DNA of 64,000 bases from DASWHF01 sp036393295 (GTDB taxonomy: Bacteria; Pseudomonadota; Gammaproteobacteria; Acidiferrobacterales; UBA6901): assembly GCA_036393295.1 (NCBI GenBank), contig DASWHF010000044.1, forward strand, positions 8,924 to 72,923, given 5' to 3'. The notes under the pieces were generated by a model that was not told where the DNA came from, did no database searches, and saw nothing but the letters and a program-made list of their open reading frames with translations. The stretch's first letter is position 1. Each line of letters begins with the position of its first letter. Made by a program: the position numbers and the translations under genes. Shown here piece after piece: positions 36,123 through 45,735 of the stretch.

Positions 36123-38006
36123 TCAGTCGCCTTCCATCGGTGGCGGCGCGGCCACCGGCGCCGTCTTGACCTGTTCGCCGAGCAGGTACTGGTCCATGAC
36201 CTTGCGCGCCACCGGCGCCGCGTTCGCGCTGCCGCTGCCGCTGTTCTCGACGATCACCGCGACCGCGATGCGCGGATCCTCGACCGGCGCGTAGGCGATG
36301 AACAGCGCATGGTCGCGGTGGAACTCGGCGACCCGCTCCTCGATATACCGCTCGCCCTGGGCGATGCCCTTGACCTGGGCGGTGCCGGTCTTGCCGGCGA
36401 TGTGGTAGGGCGCGTTCCAGCCGATGCCGCGCGCCGTGCCGCCGGGGCCGTGGACGACGTCCATCAGGTTGCGCAATTGCCGTTCGAAGTGCTGCGCGTG
36501 CTCGATCTGCGCCGTCTGGGCGGCGCGCGGCTCGTAGGTCGTGAGCGCCTTGCTGACCGGGTCCTGCGCGGCATGGGCGAGCCGCGGTTGCGGCACCGTG
36601 CCGCGATTGGCGAGCCCGGCGGTCGAGACGGCGAGCTGCAGCGGCGTCACCAGGATCGGCCCCTGGCCGATGCCCAGGACCACCGTCTCGCCCGGATACC
36701 AGGGCTGGCCGCGCGCCTGCTTCCACTCGGGGGTGGGCAGCAGGCCGTCCGATTCGCCCTTGAGGTCGATGCCGGTGCGCGCACCGTAGCCGAACTGGGC
36801 CAGAAAGCGGTTCATGCGCTCGACGCCGAGCGTCACCGCCTGGCGGTAGAAGTACACGTCGCAGGACTGCACCACCGCGTCGTGCAGGTTCATCGGCCCG
36901 TGGCCGGCGGCCTTCCAGCAGCGGAACCGGTGCGAGCTGTCGGGCAGCGAGAAATAGCCCGGGCAGGGAACGGTCTTGTTCGGGTCGATGCCGGCCTCGA
37001 GCGCGAGCAGCCCGTAGAATGCCTTGATGGTCGAGCCCGGCGCGTAGCGGCCGTTGAGCGCGCGGTTGATGAGCGGCTTGTCCTTGCTGTCGCGCAGCGC
37101 GGCATAAGACTGGAAGTCGATCCCGTTGACGAAAGGGTTGGGGTCATAGGTCGGCGTGCTGGCGAAGGCGATCACGCCGCCGGTCTTGGGGTCGAGCGCG
37201 ATCACCGCGCCGCGCCGCGCGCCGAGGGCCTGCTCGGCCACCGCCTGTACGCGCGCATCGAGGTGCAGGTAGAGGTTCTTGCCGGCCACCGGCGCGCTGC
37301 GGTCGAGGTTGCGCACCGTGCGCCCGTGGGCATCGGTCTCGTTGCGCTCGAAGCCAACCTTGCCGAGCAGCAGGTGCTCGTAGCTCTGCTCGATCCCGAG
37401 CTTGCCGATGTGGTCCGTGCCGCGATAGGCGGTCTTGTCGATGACCGCCATCTCCTCCTCGTTGATGCGGCCGACGTAGCCCACGGCATGCACGGCCAGC
37501 CCGCCCTGCGGGTAATGACGCTGCAGCCGCGCCCGGAGATCGGCGCCGTTCAGCAGATGCCGGCGCACGGCGAAACGCGCGGCCTCGACGTCGTTAAGGT
37601 GGCTGCGCAGCGTCAGTGCCTCGAAGCGCGGACGCTCGCGCAACTGCTTCCTGAAGTTCTTGAGGTCGCGCTCGTTGAGCGTGACGAGCTGGCCGAGCTC
37701 GGCCAGCAGCGCCTTCATGTCGGTTACCTGGTCGGGCGTGACCTCGAGCGTCAGTACCGGATAGTTCTGCGCGAGCACCACGCCGTTGCGGTCGACGATC
37801 AGGCCGCGCACCGGCGGAATCGGCACCGGGTTCACGCGGTTCTTCTGCGACAGGGTGGCGTAGTGGCGGTGGCTGACGACCTGCAGCCAGGCCAGCCGCA
37901 GGAACAGCAGCAGGGTCAGCAGGCCGACCAGCACCACCAGCACCGAGATCCGGTTGTTGAAGATGCGCGACTCGCGCAGATAATCCTTGATGGGGATACC
38001 GGCCAT
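36123..38006 (-). CDS. mrdA: Penicillin-binding protein 2 (elongasome transpeptidase)
   Basis: 627 residues. One N-terminal membrane anchor is followed by a pedestal domain and a transpeptidase domain with the SxxK motif in PGSTIKAFYGLL, the SCD motif in VQSCDVYF (PBP2-type) and KTGTAQ. It crosslinks lateral wall with RodA. It starts one base after mreD. Confidence 0.96.
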   Translation of the reverse strand: MAGIPIKDYLRESRIFNNRISVLVVLVGLLTLLLFLRLAWLQVVSHRHYATLSQKNRVNPVPIPPVRGLIVDRNGVVLAQNYPVLTLEVTPDQVTDMKALLAELGQLVTLNERDLKNFRKQLRERPRFEALTLRSHLNDVEAARFAVRRHLLNGADLRARLQRHYPQGGLAVHAVGYVGRINEEEMAVIDKTAYRGTDHIGKLGIEQSYEHLLLGKVGFERNETDAHGRTVRNLDRSAPVAGKNLYLHLDARVQAVAEQALGARRGAVIALDPKTGGVIAFASTPTYDPNPFVNGIDFQSYAALRDSKDKPLINRALNGRYAPGSTIKAFYGLLALEAGIDPNKTVPCPGYFSLPDSSHRFRCWKAAGHGPMNLHDAVVQSCDVYFYRQAVTLGVERMNRFLAQFGYGARTGIDLKGESDGLLPTPEWKQARGQPWYPGETVVLGIGQGPILVTPLQLAVSTAGLANRGTVPQPRLAHAAQDPVSKALTTYEPRAAQTAQIEHAQHFERQLRNLMDVVHGPGGTARGIGWNAPYHIAGKTGTAQVKGIAQGERYIEERVAEFHRDHALFIAYAPVEDPRIAVAVIVENSGSGSANAAPVARKVMDQYLLGEQVKTAPVAAPPPMEGD

Positions 38007-38007
38007 G

Positions 38008-38499
38008 TCAGCTGACGTGCGCGCGCCGCCGTATGTCCCGCAGGATGATGAACAGCCACGGCCAGATCAGCATGCTCACGATGCCCGATGTCCAGTAGTT
38101 CCACTTGATCGGTGTCTGGCCCACCAGGCTTTTGATCCAGATCAGCAGTAGATAGTTCAGCGCGATCAGCACGAACACGCTCACCGCCTGCTGCCAGCGC
38201 GGGAACATGCGCAACTGCAGGTGCAGCTTGATAGTCAGGAAGGCCAGCAGTGTCTTGGCGAGCGCCTGCTGCCCGAGCAGCGACCCGTACAGCACGTCGA
38301 GGATCAGTCCGACCGTCCAGCCGGTGCCGACGCCGACACGCTGCGGCACCGCCATGCACCAGTAGATCAGCGTGAGGCCGACCCAGTCGGGCCGGAACGG
38401 CTCGGCCCACTGCGGCCCCGGCAGCACCGACAGCACGAACGCCGCCAGGAAGGTGAGGCCGATGGTCAGCCGGCTGCGGTTGTGCTGGGTGAGCGCCAT
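38008..38499 (-). CDS. mreD: Rod shape-determining protein MreD
   Basis: 163 residues with five hydrophobic membrane segments. The WCMAVPQRVGVGTGWTVGLILDVLYGSLLGQQAL segment with GxxxDxxxGxxLGxxAL is the MreD signature. It is an inner-membrane elongasome component. One base of overlap with mreC. Confidence 0.92.
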   Translation of the reverse strand: MALTQHNRSRLTIGLTFLAAFVLSVLPGPQWAEPFRPDWVGLTLIYWCMAVPQRVGVGTGWTVGLILDVLYGSLLGQQALAKTLLAFLTIKLHLQLRMFPRWQQAVSVFVLIALNYLLLIWIKSLVGQTPIKWNYWTSGIVSMLIWPWLFIILRDIRRRAHVS

Positions 38500-39362
38500 T
38501 ATCGCCTCGGCGCCGCCGCGGTCGGTTCGGCCGGCTCGGCCGGCCAGATCAGCAGCACTTCCTTGTTGTGGCCGAGCTGCGCGACCGGTCGGGCGCTGAC
38601 TTCGAGAAACGCCTCGTTCGGGTCGTTGACGATCTTCGTGACCTCGGCCACCGGGTAGCCGAAGGGGAAGGTGCTGCCGATGCCGGAGCTGATCAGCAGG
38701 TCGCCCTCGCGGATGTCGGCCGACGACGTCAGGTGGCGGACCTCGACGCGATCCGGGTGGCCGACGCCGAAGGCGATGGCGCGCAGTCCGTTGCGGTTGA
38801 CCTGCACCGGGATGGCGTGGCCGGGATCGGTGATGAGGGTCGCGCGGCTGTTGAGCACGCCGACCTCGGCGACCTGCCCCATGATGCCGTGGGCGTCGAG
38901 CACCGGCTGGCCGACGAACAACCCGTCCTGCCTGCCCTTGGCGACGGTGATCTGGCGGGTGAACGGCTCGCGGCTGACCTCGACCAGTTCCGCCACCACC
39001 GCGCGCTCGGCCACGCGCGCCGCCGAGCCGAGCAGCCGGCGCAGGTGCTCGTTCTCGGCCGCCAGCGCTTCGTATTTCTGCAGGCGCGCCTGCAGCAGCG
39101 GAAGCTCGGCGTTCAGCCGCTCGTAGCGCTCACGCAGCCCGCGGTCGCCGCCGAAGAAGCCGCTGGTCCAGCCGCTCAGCTCGCCGGGCAGTGCCGCGGC
39201 ATATTGGATGGGGGAGAGCAGCACCGAAAGACCCTGGCGGATGCGCTCGAGATGCTGGCCGCGATGATCGGCGATCATCAGGGCCACCGACAGCGCCACG
39301 AACACCAGCAGGCGCGTCAGCATGGACGGCGCGTGCATCGACCATCCGGAGGTGCCCATCAT
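38499..39362 (-). CDS. mreC: Rod shape-determining protein MreC
   Basis: 287 residues: one N-terminal membrane segment, a coiled coil (LQARLQKYEALAAENEHLRR), then a beta-rich periplasmic domain with GIMGQVAEVG and LITDPGHAIPVQVNRNGLRA. It scaffolds PBP2 and MreBD. The start could instead be one of the later ATGs (39359 or nearby). Confidence 0.94.
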   Translation of the reverse strand: MMGTSGWSMHAPSMLTRLLVFVALSVALMIADHRGQHLERIRQGLSVLLSPIQYAAALPGELSGWTSGFFGGDRGLRERYERLNAELPLLQARLQKYEALAAENEHLRRLLGSAARVAERAVVAELVEVSREPFTRQITVAKGRQDGLFVGQPVLDAHGIMGQVAEVGVLNSRATLITDPGHAIPVQVNRNGLRAIAFGVGHPDRVEVRHLTSSADIREGDLLISSGIGSTFPFGYPVAEVTKIVNDPNEAFLEVSARPVAQLGHNKEVLLIWPAEPAEPTAAAPRR

Positions 39363-39380
39363 GCCGGGATCCGGACCGAC

Positions 39381-40424
<1,044 letters not shown>

Positions 40425-40573
40425 GGGAGGAATTTTACCTTTGGATATAGTGTGGTGTGGACGAATTCTATAGTATGTCTCAACTGTAGCAACCGCCCGG
40501 GGCCGGTTCAACCGACGGGCGGGATATGGTACCGTGCGCGGTTTCCCGGCTTGGCCCCAAGGAGTCTGACCCG

Positions 40574-40861
40574 ATGTCCCTGAGCCGACACGACGTCGAG
40601 CGGATCGCGCATCTTGCGCGCCTCGAGGTGGGCGAACAAGAGCTTTCGGCCTATGCCGAGAGCCTGTCGCGGATACTCGGTTTGATCGAGCAGATGAACG
40701 CCGTCGATACCCGCGGGGTCGCGCCCATGGCCCATCCCCAGGAGGCGGCCCTGAGACTGCGTCCCGACCAGGTCGCCGAAGCCGACCAGCGGGACAAGTT
40801 CCAGGCCATCGCCCCGGCCACCGAAGCGGGGCTGTATCTGGTTCCGAAGGTGATCGAGTGA
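40574..40861 (+). CDS. gatC: Aspartyl/glutamyl-tRNA amidotransferase subunit C
   Basis: 95 residues. SLSRHDVERIAHLARLEVGE and LGLIEQMNAVDTRGVAPMAHP are the GatC signature, ending in EAGLYLVPKVIE. It stabilises the GatA/GatB complex. Divergent from mreB; AGGAG is 10 bases before the ATG. First gene of gatCAB. Confidence 0.95.
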   Translation: MSLSRHDVERIAHLARLEVGEQELSAYAESLSRILGLIEQMNAVDTRGVAPMAHPQEAALRLRPDQVAEADQRDKFQAIAPATEAGLYLVPKVIE

Positions 40862-40958
40862 GCTTCCACGCCAGGGCGCGAGGCCGCTACGACTTGGCAC
40901 GGCGGGCATCACCGCCGCTTTGCGCCCTTGCTTCGCGTCGTTTCCTTTAAGGATCAGC

Positions 40959-42413
40959 ATGTTCGATAAAACGGTCGCCGAGCTGTCCCGGGCCCTCCAG
41001 GGCCGCGAGTTTTCCAGCGCCGAGCTGACCCAGGCCTGCCTGGACCGCATCGAGCGCCACCGCGACCTCAACGCCTTCATCACCGTCGACCGCGAGCGGA
41101 CGCTGGCCGAGGCCAAGGTGGCCGATGCGAGCCTCGCCCGGGGGGAGGCCACGGCGCTGACCGGCATCCCGATCGCCCAGAAGGACATCTTCTGCGCAGA
41201 CGGCTGGCCCACCACCTGCGGCTCGAAGATGCTGGCCAACTTCACCGCGCCTTACGACGCCACAGTGATCGCTCGCTTCAAGGCGGCCGGGGCGGTGACG
41301 CTCGGCAAGACCAACATGGACGAGTTCGCCATGGGCTCGTCCAACGAGACATCGTTCTTCGGGCCGGTCCGCAACCCCTGGGACCCGAAGACCGTCCCGG
41401 GCGGCAGTTCCGGCGGCTCGGCCGCCGCGGTCGCCGGGCGGCTTACGCCGGCCGCGACCGGCACCGACACCGGCGGCTCGATCCGTCAGCCGGCGGCGCT
41501 CACCGGCATCACCGGCTTGAAACCCAGTTACGGCCGGGTGTCGCGCTACGGCATGATCGCCTTCGCCTCCAGCCTCGACCAGGGTGGGCCGATGACGCGC
41601 ACGGCCGAGGACGCCGCCTACCTGCTGAATGTCATGGCCGGTTTCGACGAACGCGACTCGACCAGCGTCGACGCGCCGGTGCCGGACTACACCGCGACCC
41701 TCGGCCGGGACATCCGGGGCCTTCGGATCGGCCTGCCCAAGGAATACTTCGGTGAGGGATTGAGTCCGGAGGTGGCGAAGGCGGTCGAGGCCGCGATCGC
41801 CGAGTACAAGAAGCTCGGCGCGACGGTCGTGGACGTGAGCCTGCCCAACAGCCGGCTCGCGATCCCCTGCTACTACGTGCTGGCGCCGGCCGAGGCCTCC
41901 AGCAATCTGGCGCGCTACGACGGCGTGCGCTACGGTTACCGGGCGGAGAAGTACGACAGCCTGCTCGACCTGTACAGCCGCACGCGCGCCGAGGGCTTCG
42001 GCCCCGAGGTCAAGCGCCGCATCATGATCGGCACCTACGCGCTGTCCGCCGGCTACTATGACGCCTATTATCTCCAGGCCCAGAAGCTGCGCCGGCTGAT
42101 CTCCGACGATTTCAAACGCGCATTGGAAAACTGCGACGTGATCATGGGCCCGACCAGCCCCACGACCGCCTTCGAGCTCGGCGCCAAGACCGACGACCCG
42201 GTGGCCATGTACCTGTCGGACATCTACACCATCTCGGTCAACCTCGCCGGCCTGCCGGGCATGTCCATCCCCGCCGGCTTCGGCGCCGCGAATCGCCCGG
42301 TCGGCCTGCAGCTCATCGGCAAGTATATGGACGAGGCGCGGTTGCTGAACATCGCGCACCGGTACCAGCTGGTGACCGACTGGCACCGGCGCGTGCCTAA
42401 GGGGTTTGAATGA
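40959..42413 (+). CDS. gatA: Aspartyl/glutamyl-tRNA amidotransferase subunit A
   Basis: 484 residues. The amidase signature includes the catalytic Lys in AQKDIFC, the KTNMDEFAMGSSNE segment, the GGSSGGSAAAVAGR glycine-serine loop and the nucleophile Ser in GTDTGGSIRQPAAL. It hydrolyses glutamine to supply ammonia for GatB. AAGGA precedes the ATG. Separated from gatB by a repeat element. Confidence 0.97.
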   Translation: MFDKTVAELSRALQGREFSSAELTQACLDRIERHRDLNAFITVDRERTLAEAKVADASLARGEATALTGIPIAQKDIFCADGWPTTCGSKMLANFTAPYDATVIARFKAAGAVTLGKTNMDEFAMGSSNETSFFGPVRNPWDPKTVPGGSSGGSAAAVAGRLTPAATGTDTGGSIRQPAALTGITGLKPSYGRVSRYGMIAFASSLDQGGPMTRTAEDAAYLLNVMAGFDERDSTSVDAPVPDYTATLGRDIRGLRIGLPKEYFGEGLSPEVAKAVEAAIAEYKKLGATVVDVSLPNSRLAIPCYYVLAPAEASSNLARYDGVRYGYRAEKYDSLLDLYSRTRAEGFGPEVKRRIMIGTYALSAGYYDAYYLQAQKLRRLISDDFKRALENCDVIMGPTSPTTAFELGAKTDDPVAMYLSDIYTISVNLAGLPGMSIPAGFGAANRPVGLQLIGKYMDEARLLNIAHRYQLVTDWHRRVPKGFE

Positions 42414-42423
42414 CGGCAGAGGA

Positions 42424-42518
42424 AAGGTACAAGAGAAAAGAGAAAAGACATTCGGATAACCCTACGGGCACGGATCATTGACGTTCTCTTTTCACTTTTC
42501 TCTTTTCTCTTTTCTCGG
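42424..42518 (+). repeat. Purine/pyrimidine-armed inverted-repeat element, copy II
   Basis: The left arm starts AAAGGTACAAGAGAAAAGAG, the right arm is TTCTCTTTTCACTTTTCTC extended by further CTTTT units. It sits between gatA and gatB inside an operon and ends 8 bases before the gatB ATG. It shares its left end with the element at 20208. Confidence 0.75.
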
Positions 42519-42526
42519 ATTCTAAT

Positions 42527-43957
42527 ATGGAATGGGAAACCGTCATCGGTCTTGAGGTCCACGTCCAGCTGCTCACCCAGAGCAAGCTGTTCTCCGGCGC
42601 GCCGACGAAGTACGGCGCCGAGCCCAACACCCAGGCCTGCGCGGTCGATATCGCGCTGCCGGGGGTGCTGCCGGTGATGAACGCCGAGGCGGCGCGCATG
42701 GCGGTGAAGTTCGGGCTGGCGATCGGCGCCACGATCAACCACCGCTCGGTGTTCGCGCGCAAGAATTATTTCTATCCCGATCTTCCCAAGGGCTACCAGA
42801 TCTCGCAGTACGAGCTGCCGATCGTGCAGCTCGGCAAGCTCTCGATCGACGTCGACGGCCGGGAGAAGATTGTCGGCATCACGCGCGCGCACCTGGAAGA
42901 GGACGCCGGCAAGTCGCTGCACGAGGACTTCCACGGGCTCACCGGCATCGATCTCAACCGCGCCGGCACGCCGCTCTTGGAGATCGTTTCGGAGCCGGAC
43001 ATGCGCTCGGCGAAGGAGGCGGTGGCCTACCTGAAAAAGCTGCATGCGCTGGTGCGCTACCTCGAGATCTGTGACGGCAACATGCAGGAGGGCTCGTTCC
43101 GCTGCGACGCCAACGTCTCGGTGCGACCCAAGGGCCAGCACGAGTACGGCACGCGCGCCGAGCTCAAGAACATCAATTCGTTCCGCTTCGTCGAGAAGGC
43201 CATCGAATTCGAGGTCGAGCGCCAGATCGACCTGATTGAGGGCGGCGGCAGCGTGGTGCAGGAGACGCGCCTCTACGATTCGGTGAAGGACGAGACCCGC
43301 CCGATGCGCAGCAAGGAAGAGGCGCACGACTACCGCTACTTCCCGGACCCCGACCTGTTGCCGCTGGTGCTGGAGCCGGCCTTCATCGAGGAGACCCGCA
43401 AGACCCTGCCCGAGCTGCCGGACGCCAAGCGCGAGCGCTTCATGCGCGATTACCAGCTCAACGCCTACGACGCCGGCGTGCTCACCGCCACGCGCGAGAT
43501 GGCCGACTACTACGAGTCGGCGGTCGAGGCCGCCGGGGTCGATCCCAAGCTGGCCGCGAACTGGGTAACGGGCGAGCTGTCCGGATACCTTAATAAGGAG
43601 AACAAGGACATCGCCGGATCGCCGGTGACGAGCGCCCTGCTCGCCGGCCTGCTCAAGCGCATCGCCGATAACACCATCTCCGGCAAGATCGCCAAGGACG
43701 TGTTCGACGCGATGTGGAGCGGCGAGGGCGACGCCGACGCCGTCATCGACAGGAAGGGCCTGAAGCAGATCACCGACAGCGGCGCGATCGAGAAGGTGAT
43801 CGACGCGGTGATCGCGAAGAACCCGAAGCAGTTGGAGCAGTACCGGTCCGGCCAGGACAAGCTGTTCGGCTTCTTCGTCGGCCAGGTCATGAAGGCCACC
43901 GGCGGCAAGGCCAACCCGGCCCAGGTCAACGAGCTGCTCAAGAAGAAGCTTCAATAA
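42527..43957 (+). CDS. gatB: Aspartyl/glutamyl-tRNA amidotransferase subunit B
   Basis: 476 residues. The N-terminus has EWETVIGLEVHVQLLTQSKLF, then PDLPKGYQISQYELPI, SFRCDANVSVRPKG and a C-terminal YqeY-like tail domain. It activates the misacylated Glu/Asp-tRNA and amidates it. The start codon follows the pyrimidine arm of repeat copy II with no Shine-Dalgarno visible. Confidence 0.97.
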   Translation: MEWETVIGLEVHVQLLTQSKLFSGAPTKYGAEPNTQACAVDIALPGVLPVMNAEAARMAVKFGLAIGATINHRSVFARKNYFYPDLPKGYQISQYELPIVQLGKLSIDVDGREKIVGITRAHLEEDAGKSLHEDFHGLTGIDLNRAGTPLLEIVSEPDMRSAKEAVAYLKKLHALVRYLEICDGNMQEGSFRCDANVSVRPKGQHEYGTRAELKNINSFRFVEKAIEFEVERQIDLIEGGGSVVQETRLYDSVKDETRPMRSKEEAHDYRYFPDPDLLPLVLEPAFIEETRKTLPELPDAKRERFMRDYQLNAYDAGVLTATREMADYYESAVEAAGVDPKLAANWVTGELSGYLNKENKDIAGSPVTSALLAGLLKRIADNTISGKIAKDVFDAMWSGEGDADAVIDRKGLKQITDSGAIEKVIDAVIAKNPKQLEQYRSGQDKLFGFFVGQVMKATGGKANPAQVNELLKKKLQ

Positions 43958-43982
43958 AAGGGGGTCGGAGTGATTCGTTTTT
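43958..43982 (+). repeat. REP-like GGGGTCGGAGT motif after gatB
   Basis: GGGGGTCGGAGTGATTCGTT directly after the gatB stop matches the end of the 45611-45712 element (AAAGGGGTCGGAGTGATT). No pairing partner lies within about 30 bases; the nearest reverse-oriented copy is at about 45422. Confidence 0.65.
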
Positions 43983-43988
43983 CCTCCC

Positions 43989-45110
43989 ATGGCCAGTTCT
44001 AGCGCAGCCGGGCAGCAGCGGTCCTCGCGGTCCAGGCATTCGCCCTTCAAGTTCATCGCGATGTTCGTGGGCACCGCCGTAATCGGCGTGGCGCTCACCT
44101 TCCTTGCCGTGCGCAACGCCTCGAAGGAGCTCGAGATCGTGCATGCCGTCGACAACCTGCACGCCATGCTGCTCGACCGTGTCGCGCACGAGACGGCGCA
44201 ACGGGGCGCTCCGCTGTCGTTCGCCGACGTCGAGAAACTGGCCGCCGCCCTGGGAACGCCGGCTTATCCGGTCATCGCGGTGCGCGACGGCGCGTTGCGC
44301 GCGGTGGAGATCGCGCGGCCGCCGCTGGGGATCAGCGCGTCGCAGCTCGAGCGCTCCCGGATCAACCGGCGCGGCGGCTATACCGATGCCGGGGGTCGCG
44401 GCCTGACCTGGGTGCAGGTCGCCATTCCCGGCAGCCCCCATCAGCTGCTGGCGGCCCATGAGCTGGTGTCGCGCAACGCCGAGGCGCTGATGAGCGCCTA
44501 CCGGAGCCGGCTGATCGTGCCGGCCGCGTTCTATATCTGGATGACGGTCTGGGTCGCGCTGATCCTCAACAACCTCACCAAGCGCCTGCGCATGCAGAAA
44601 GACGCGGTCGAGCACCTGGCGCTGCACGACGCGCTCACCGGTCTGCCGAATCGCAATTACCTGTTCCGGCATCTTGAAAAGTTGATTGAATCCGCGCGCA
44701 CCCGGAGCCCGGGATTCGCCCTGGCGATCGTGGACCTGGACAAGTTCAAGCAGGTCAACGACCACTTCGGGCACGACGCGGGGGACGAGCTGTTGCGCCA
44801 GGTCGCCGACCGCTTCCGCCAGGCGTTGCGGCACGGCGACCTGGTCGCGCGCACCGGCGGCGACGAATTCATCCTGGTGTTCCCCGATTCCGACACCCAC
44901 AGTTGCCGCGCGCTCTGCGACCGCATCATCGAGTCCCTGACCCGCGACTACACGGTGCTGGGGCATGACATCAGGATCGGCGCCAGCATGGGCGTGGCCA
45001 CCTACCCCACCCACGCCCAGGAGCTGGTGGAACTGGCGCGCAAGGCCGACCGGTCCATGTACGCCGCCAAGAACGCCGGTGGCGGCGTGGTGGGCTACAC
45101 TGGCGAGTGA
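43989..45110 (+). CDS. Membrane-anchored diguanylate cyclase (GGDEF)
   Basis: 373 residues. Two membrane segments (around residues 22-42 and 175-198) bracket a periplasmic sensor-like region of about 130 residues with no recognised domain. The C-terminal GGDEF domain has DALTGLPNRNYL, the intact active-site RTGGDEF and an RHGD inhibitory (I-site) motif five residues before it, so product feedback is expected. No Shine-Dalgarno is evident at ATG 43989. Confidence 0.92.
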   Translation: MASSSAAGQQRSSRSRHSPFKFIAMFVGTAVIGVALTFLAVRNASKELEIVHAVDNLHAMLLDRVAHETAQRGAPLSFADVEKLAAALGTPAYPVIAVRDGALRAVEIARPPLGISASQLERSRINRRGGYTDAGGRGLTWVQVAIPGSPHQLLAAHELVSRNAEALMSAYRSRLIVPAAFYIWMTVWVALILNNLTKRLRMQKDAVEHLALHDALTGLPNRNYLFRHLEKLIESARTRSPGFALAIVDLDKFKQVNDHFGHDAGDELLRQVADRFRQALRHGDLVARTGGDEFILVFPDSDTHSCRALCDRIIESLTRDYTVLGHDIRIGASMGVATYPTHAQELVELARKADRSMYAAKNAGGGVVGYTGE

Positions 45111-45181
45111 GGCCGGCGGCAAACCGCGAGCGGGCACGCCGCCGGCCCCCGAATGAAGTCGAACGTCATTGGTGCAGGGTG

Positions 45182-45406
45182 ATGAAACTGAAGAGAAACA
45201 TGGGCCCCGTCGATCAGGTGTTTCGTACCGCCATGGGGGCGGCGTTGATCTATCTGGGACCGTTCTCGGAGTGGCTGACCGCGGATTTCATGTCGGGCAT
45301 GCTGCTGGCGCTGGTCGGCGTTCTGACCATCGTGTCCGCGGTCAGCGGCTACTGTCCGCTCTATCACCTGGCCGGATTCAACACGTATAGGCCGCTGCAC
45401 GACTGA
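45182..45406 (+). CDS. DUF2892 inner-membrane protein
   Basis: 74 residues. MKLKRNMGPVDQVFRTAMG followed by two membrane segments and the SGYCPLYHLAGFNT motif typical of DUF2892/YgaP-tail proteins. Function unknown. GCAGGG precedes the ATG. It lies 71 bases after the GGDEF gene. Confidence 0.88.
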   Translation: MKLKRNMGPVDQVFRTAMGAALIYLGPFSEWLTADFMSGMLLALVGVLTIVSAVSGYCPLYHLAGFNTYRPLHD

Positions 45407-45419
45407 ACCGCCGGCCGCC

Positions 45420-45437
45420 GGGCTCCGACCCCTTTAC
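45420..45437 (-). repeat. REP-like GGGGTCGGAGT motif, reverse orientation
   Basis: CTCCGACCCCTTTA after the DUF2892 gene is the reverse complement of the motif after gatB, so the GGDEF and DUF2892 genes are bracketed by inverted copies about 1.45 kb apart. Confidence 0.55.
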
Positions 45438-45446
45438 TTATAGTTC

Positions 45447-45603
45447 GTGCGCGCCGAGTCTGCCGGATGGCAGACTTGCGTCGCCGATCGGTGGTGCGCT
45501 GTTTGTTCCAGCGAGTAATCCGGGTGGCGATGACTCAAGGTCCCAGGTGTCTCGGTAAGTAGTGCGGTCAAGACCTGTGTGGTTTGCGGGCCGGAATTAG
45601 AGT
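45447..45603 (+). pseudogene. Remnant 3' end of a duplicated copy of the 45736-47283 gene plus its flank
   Basis: This stretch matches, at roughly 85% by eye, the last ~27 codons of the downstream gene and about 70 bases beyond its stop (47200-47350). The frame reads RAESAGWQTCVADRWCAVCS before a TAA where the intact gene has CAA. No 5' portion remains. It indicates an ancestral tandem duplication of which only the end survives. Confidence 0.75.
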
Positions 45604-45610
45604 GACTGGA

Positions 45611-45712
45611 TAAAGGGGTCGGAGTGATTTATTTTTGAGCAGCGCGGCAAAGTAAACAAAGATGTCGATATAGTTGCACGCTGCTCAAAAATAAATCACT
45701 CCGACCCCTTTA
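45611..45712 (+). repeat. 102-bp element with perfect 34-bp inverted arms (REP/MITE-like)
   Basis: The arms 45611-45644 and 45679-45712 are exact reverse complements starting TAAAGGGGTCGGAGTGATTT, separated by a 34-base AT-rich spacer. The outer sequence is the GGGGTCGGAGT motif also found at 43958, 45420, 47371 and 52462. As RNA it would form a very stable hairpin. It lies 23 bases before the next start codon. Confidence 0.9.
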
Positions 45713-45735
45713 AACCCTTTAAGGGGAGGGTGCCA

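Noticed and set aside
45182..45712. Prophage or insertion-sequence boundary at the REP-like elements
   Set aside because: No transposase, integrase or target-site duplication could be found in the window; the repeats alone do not establish such an element.
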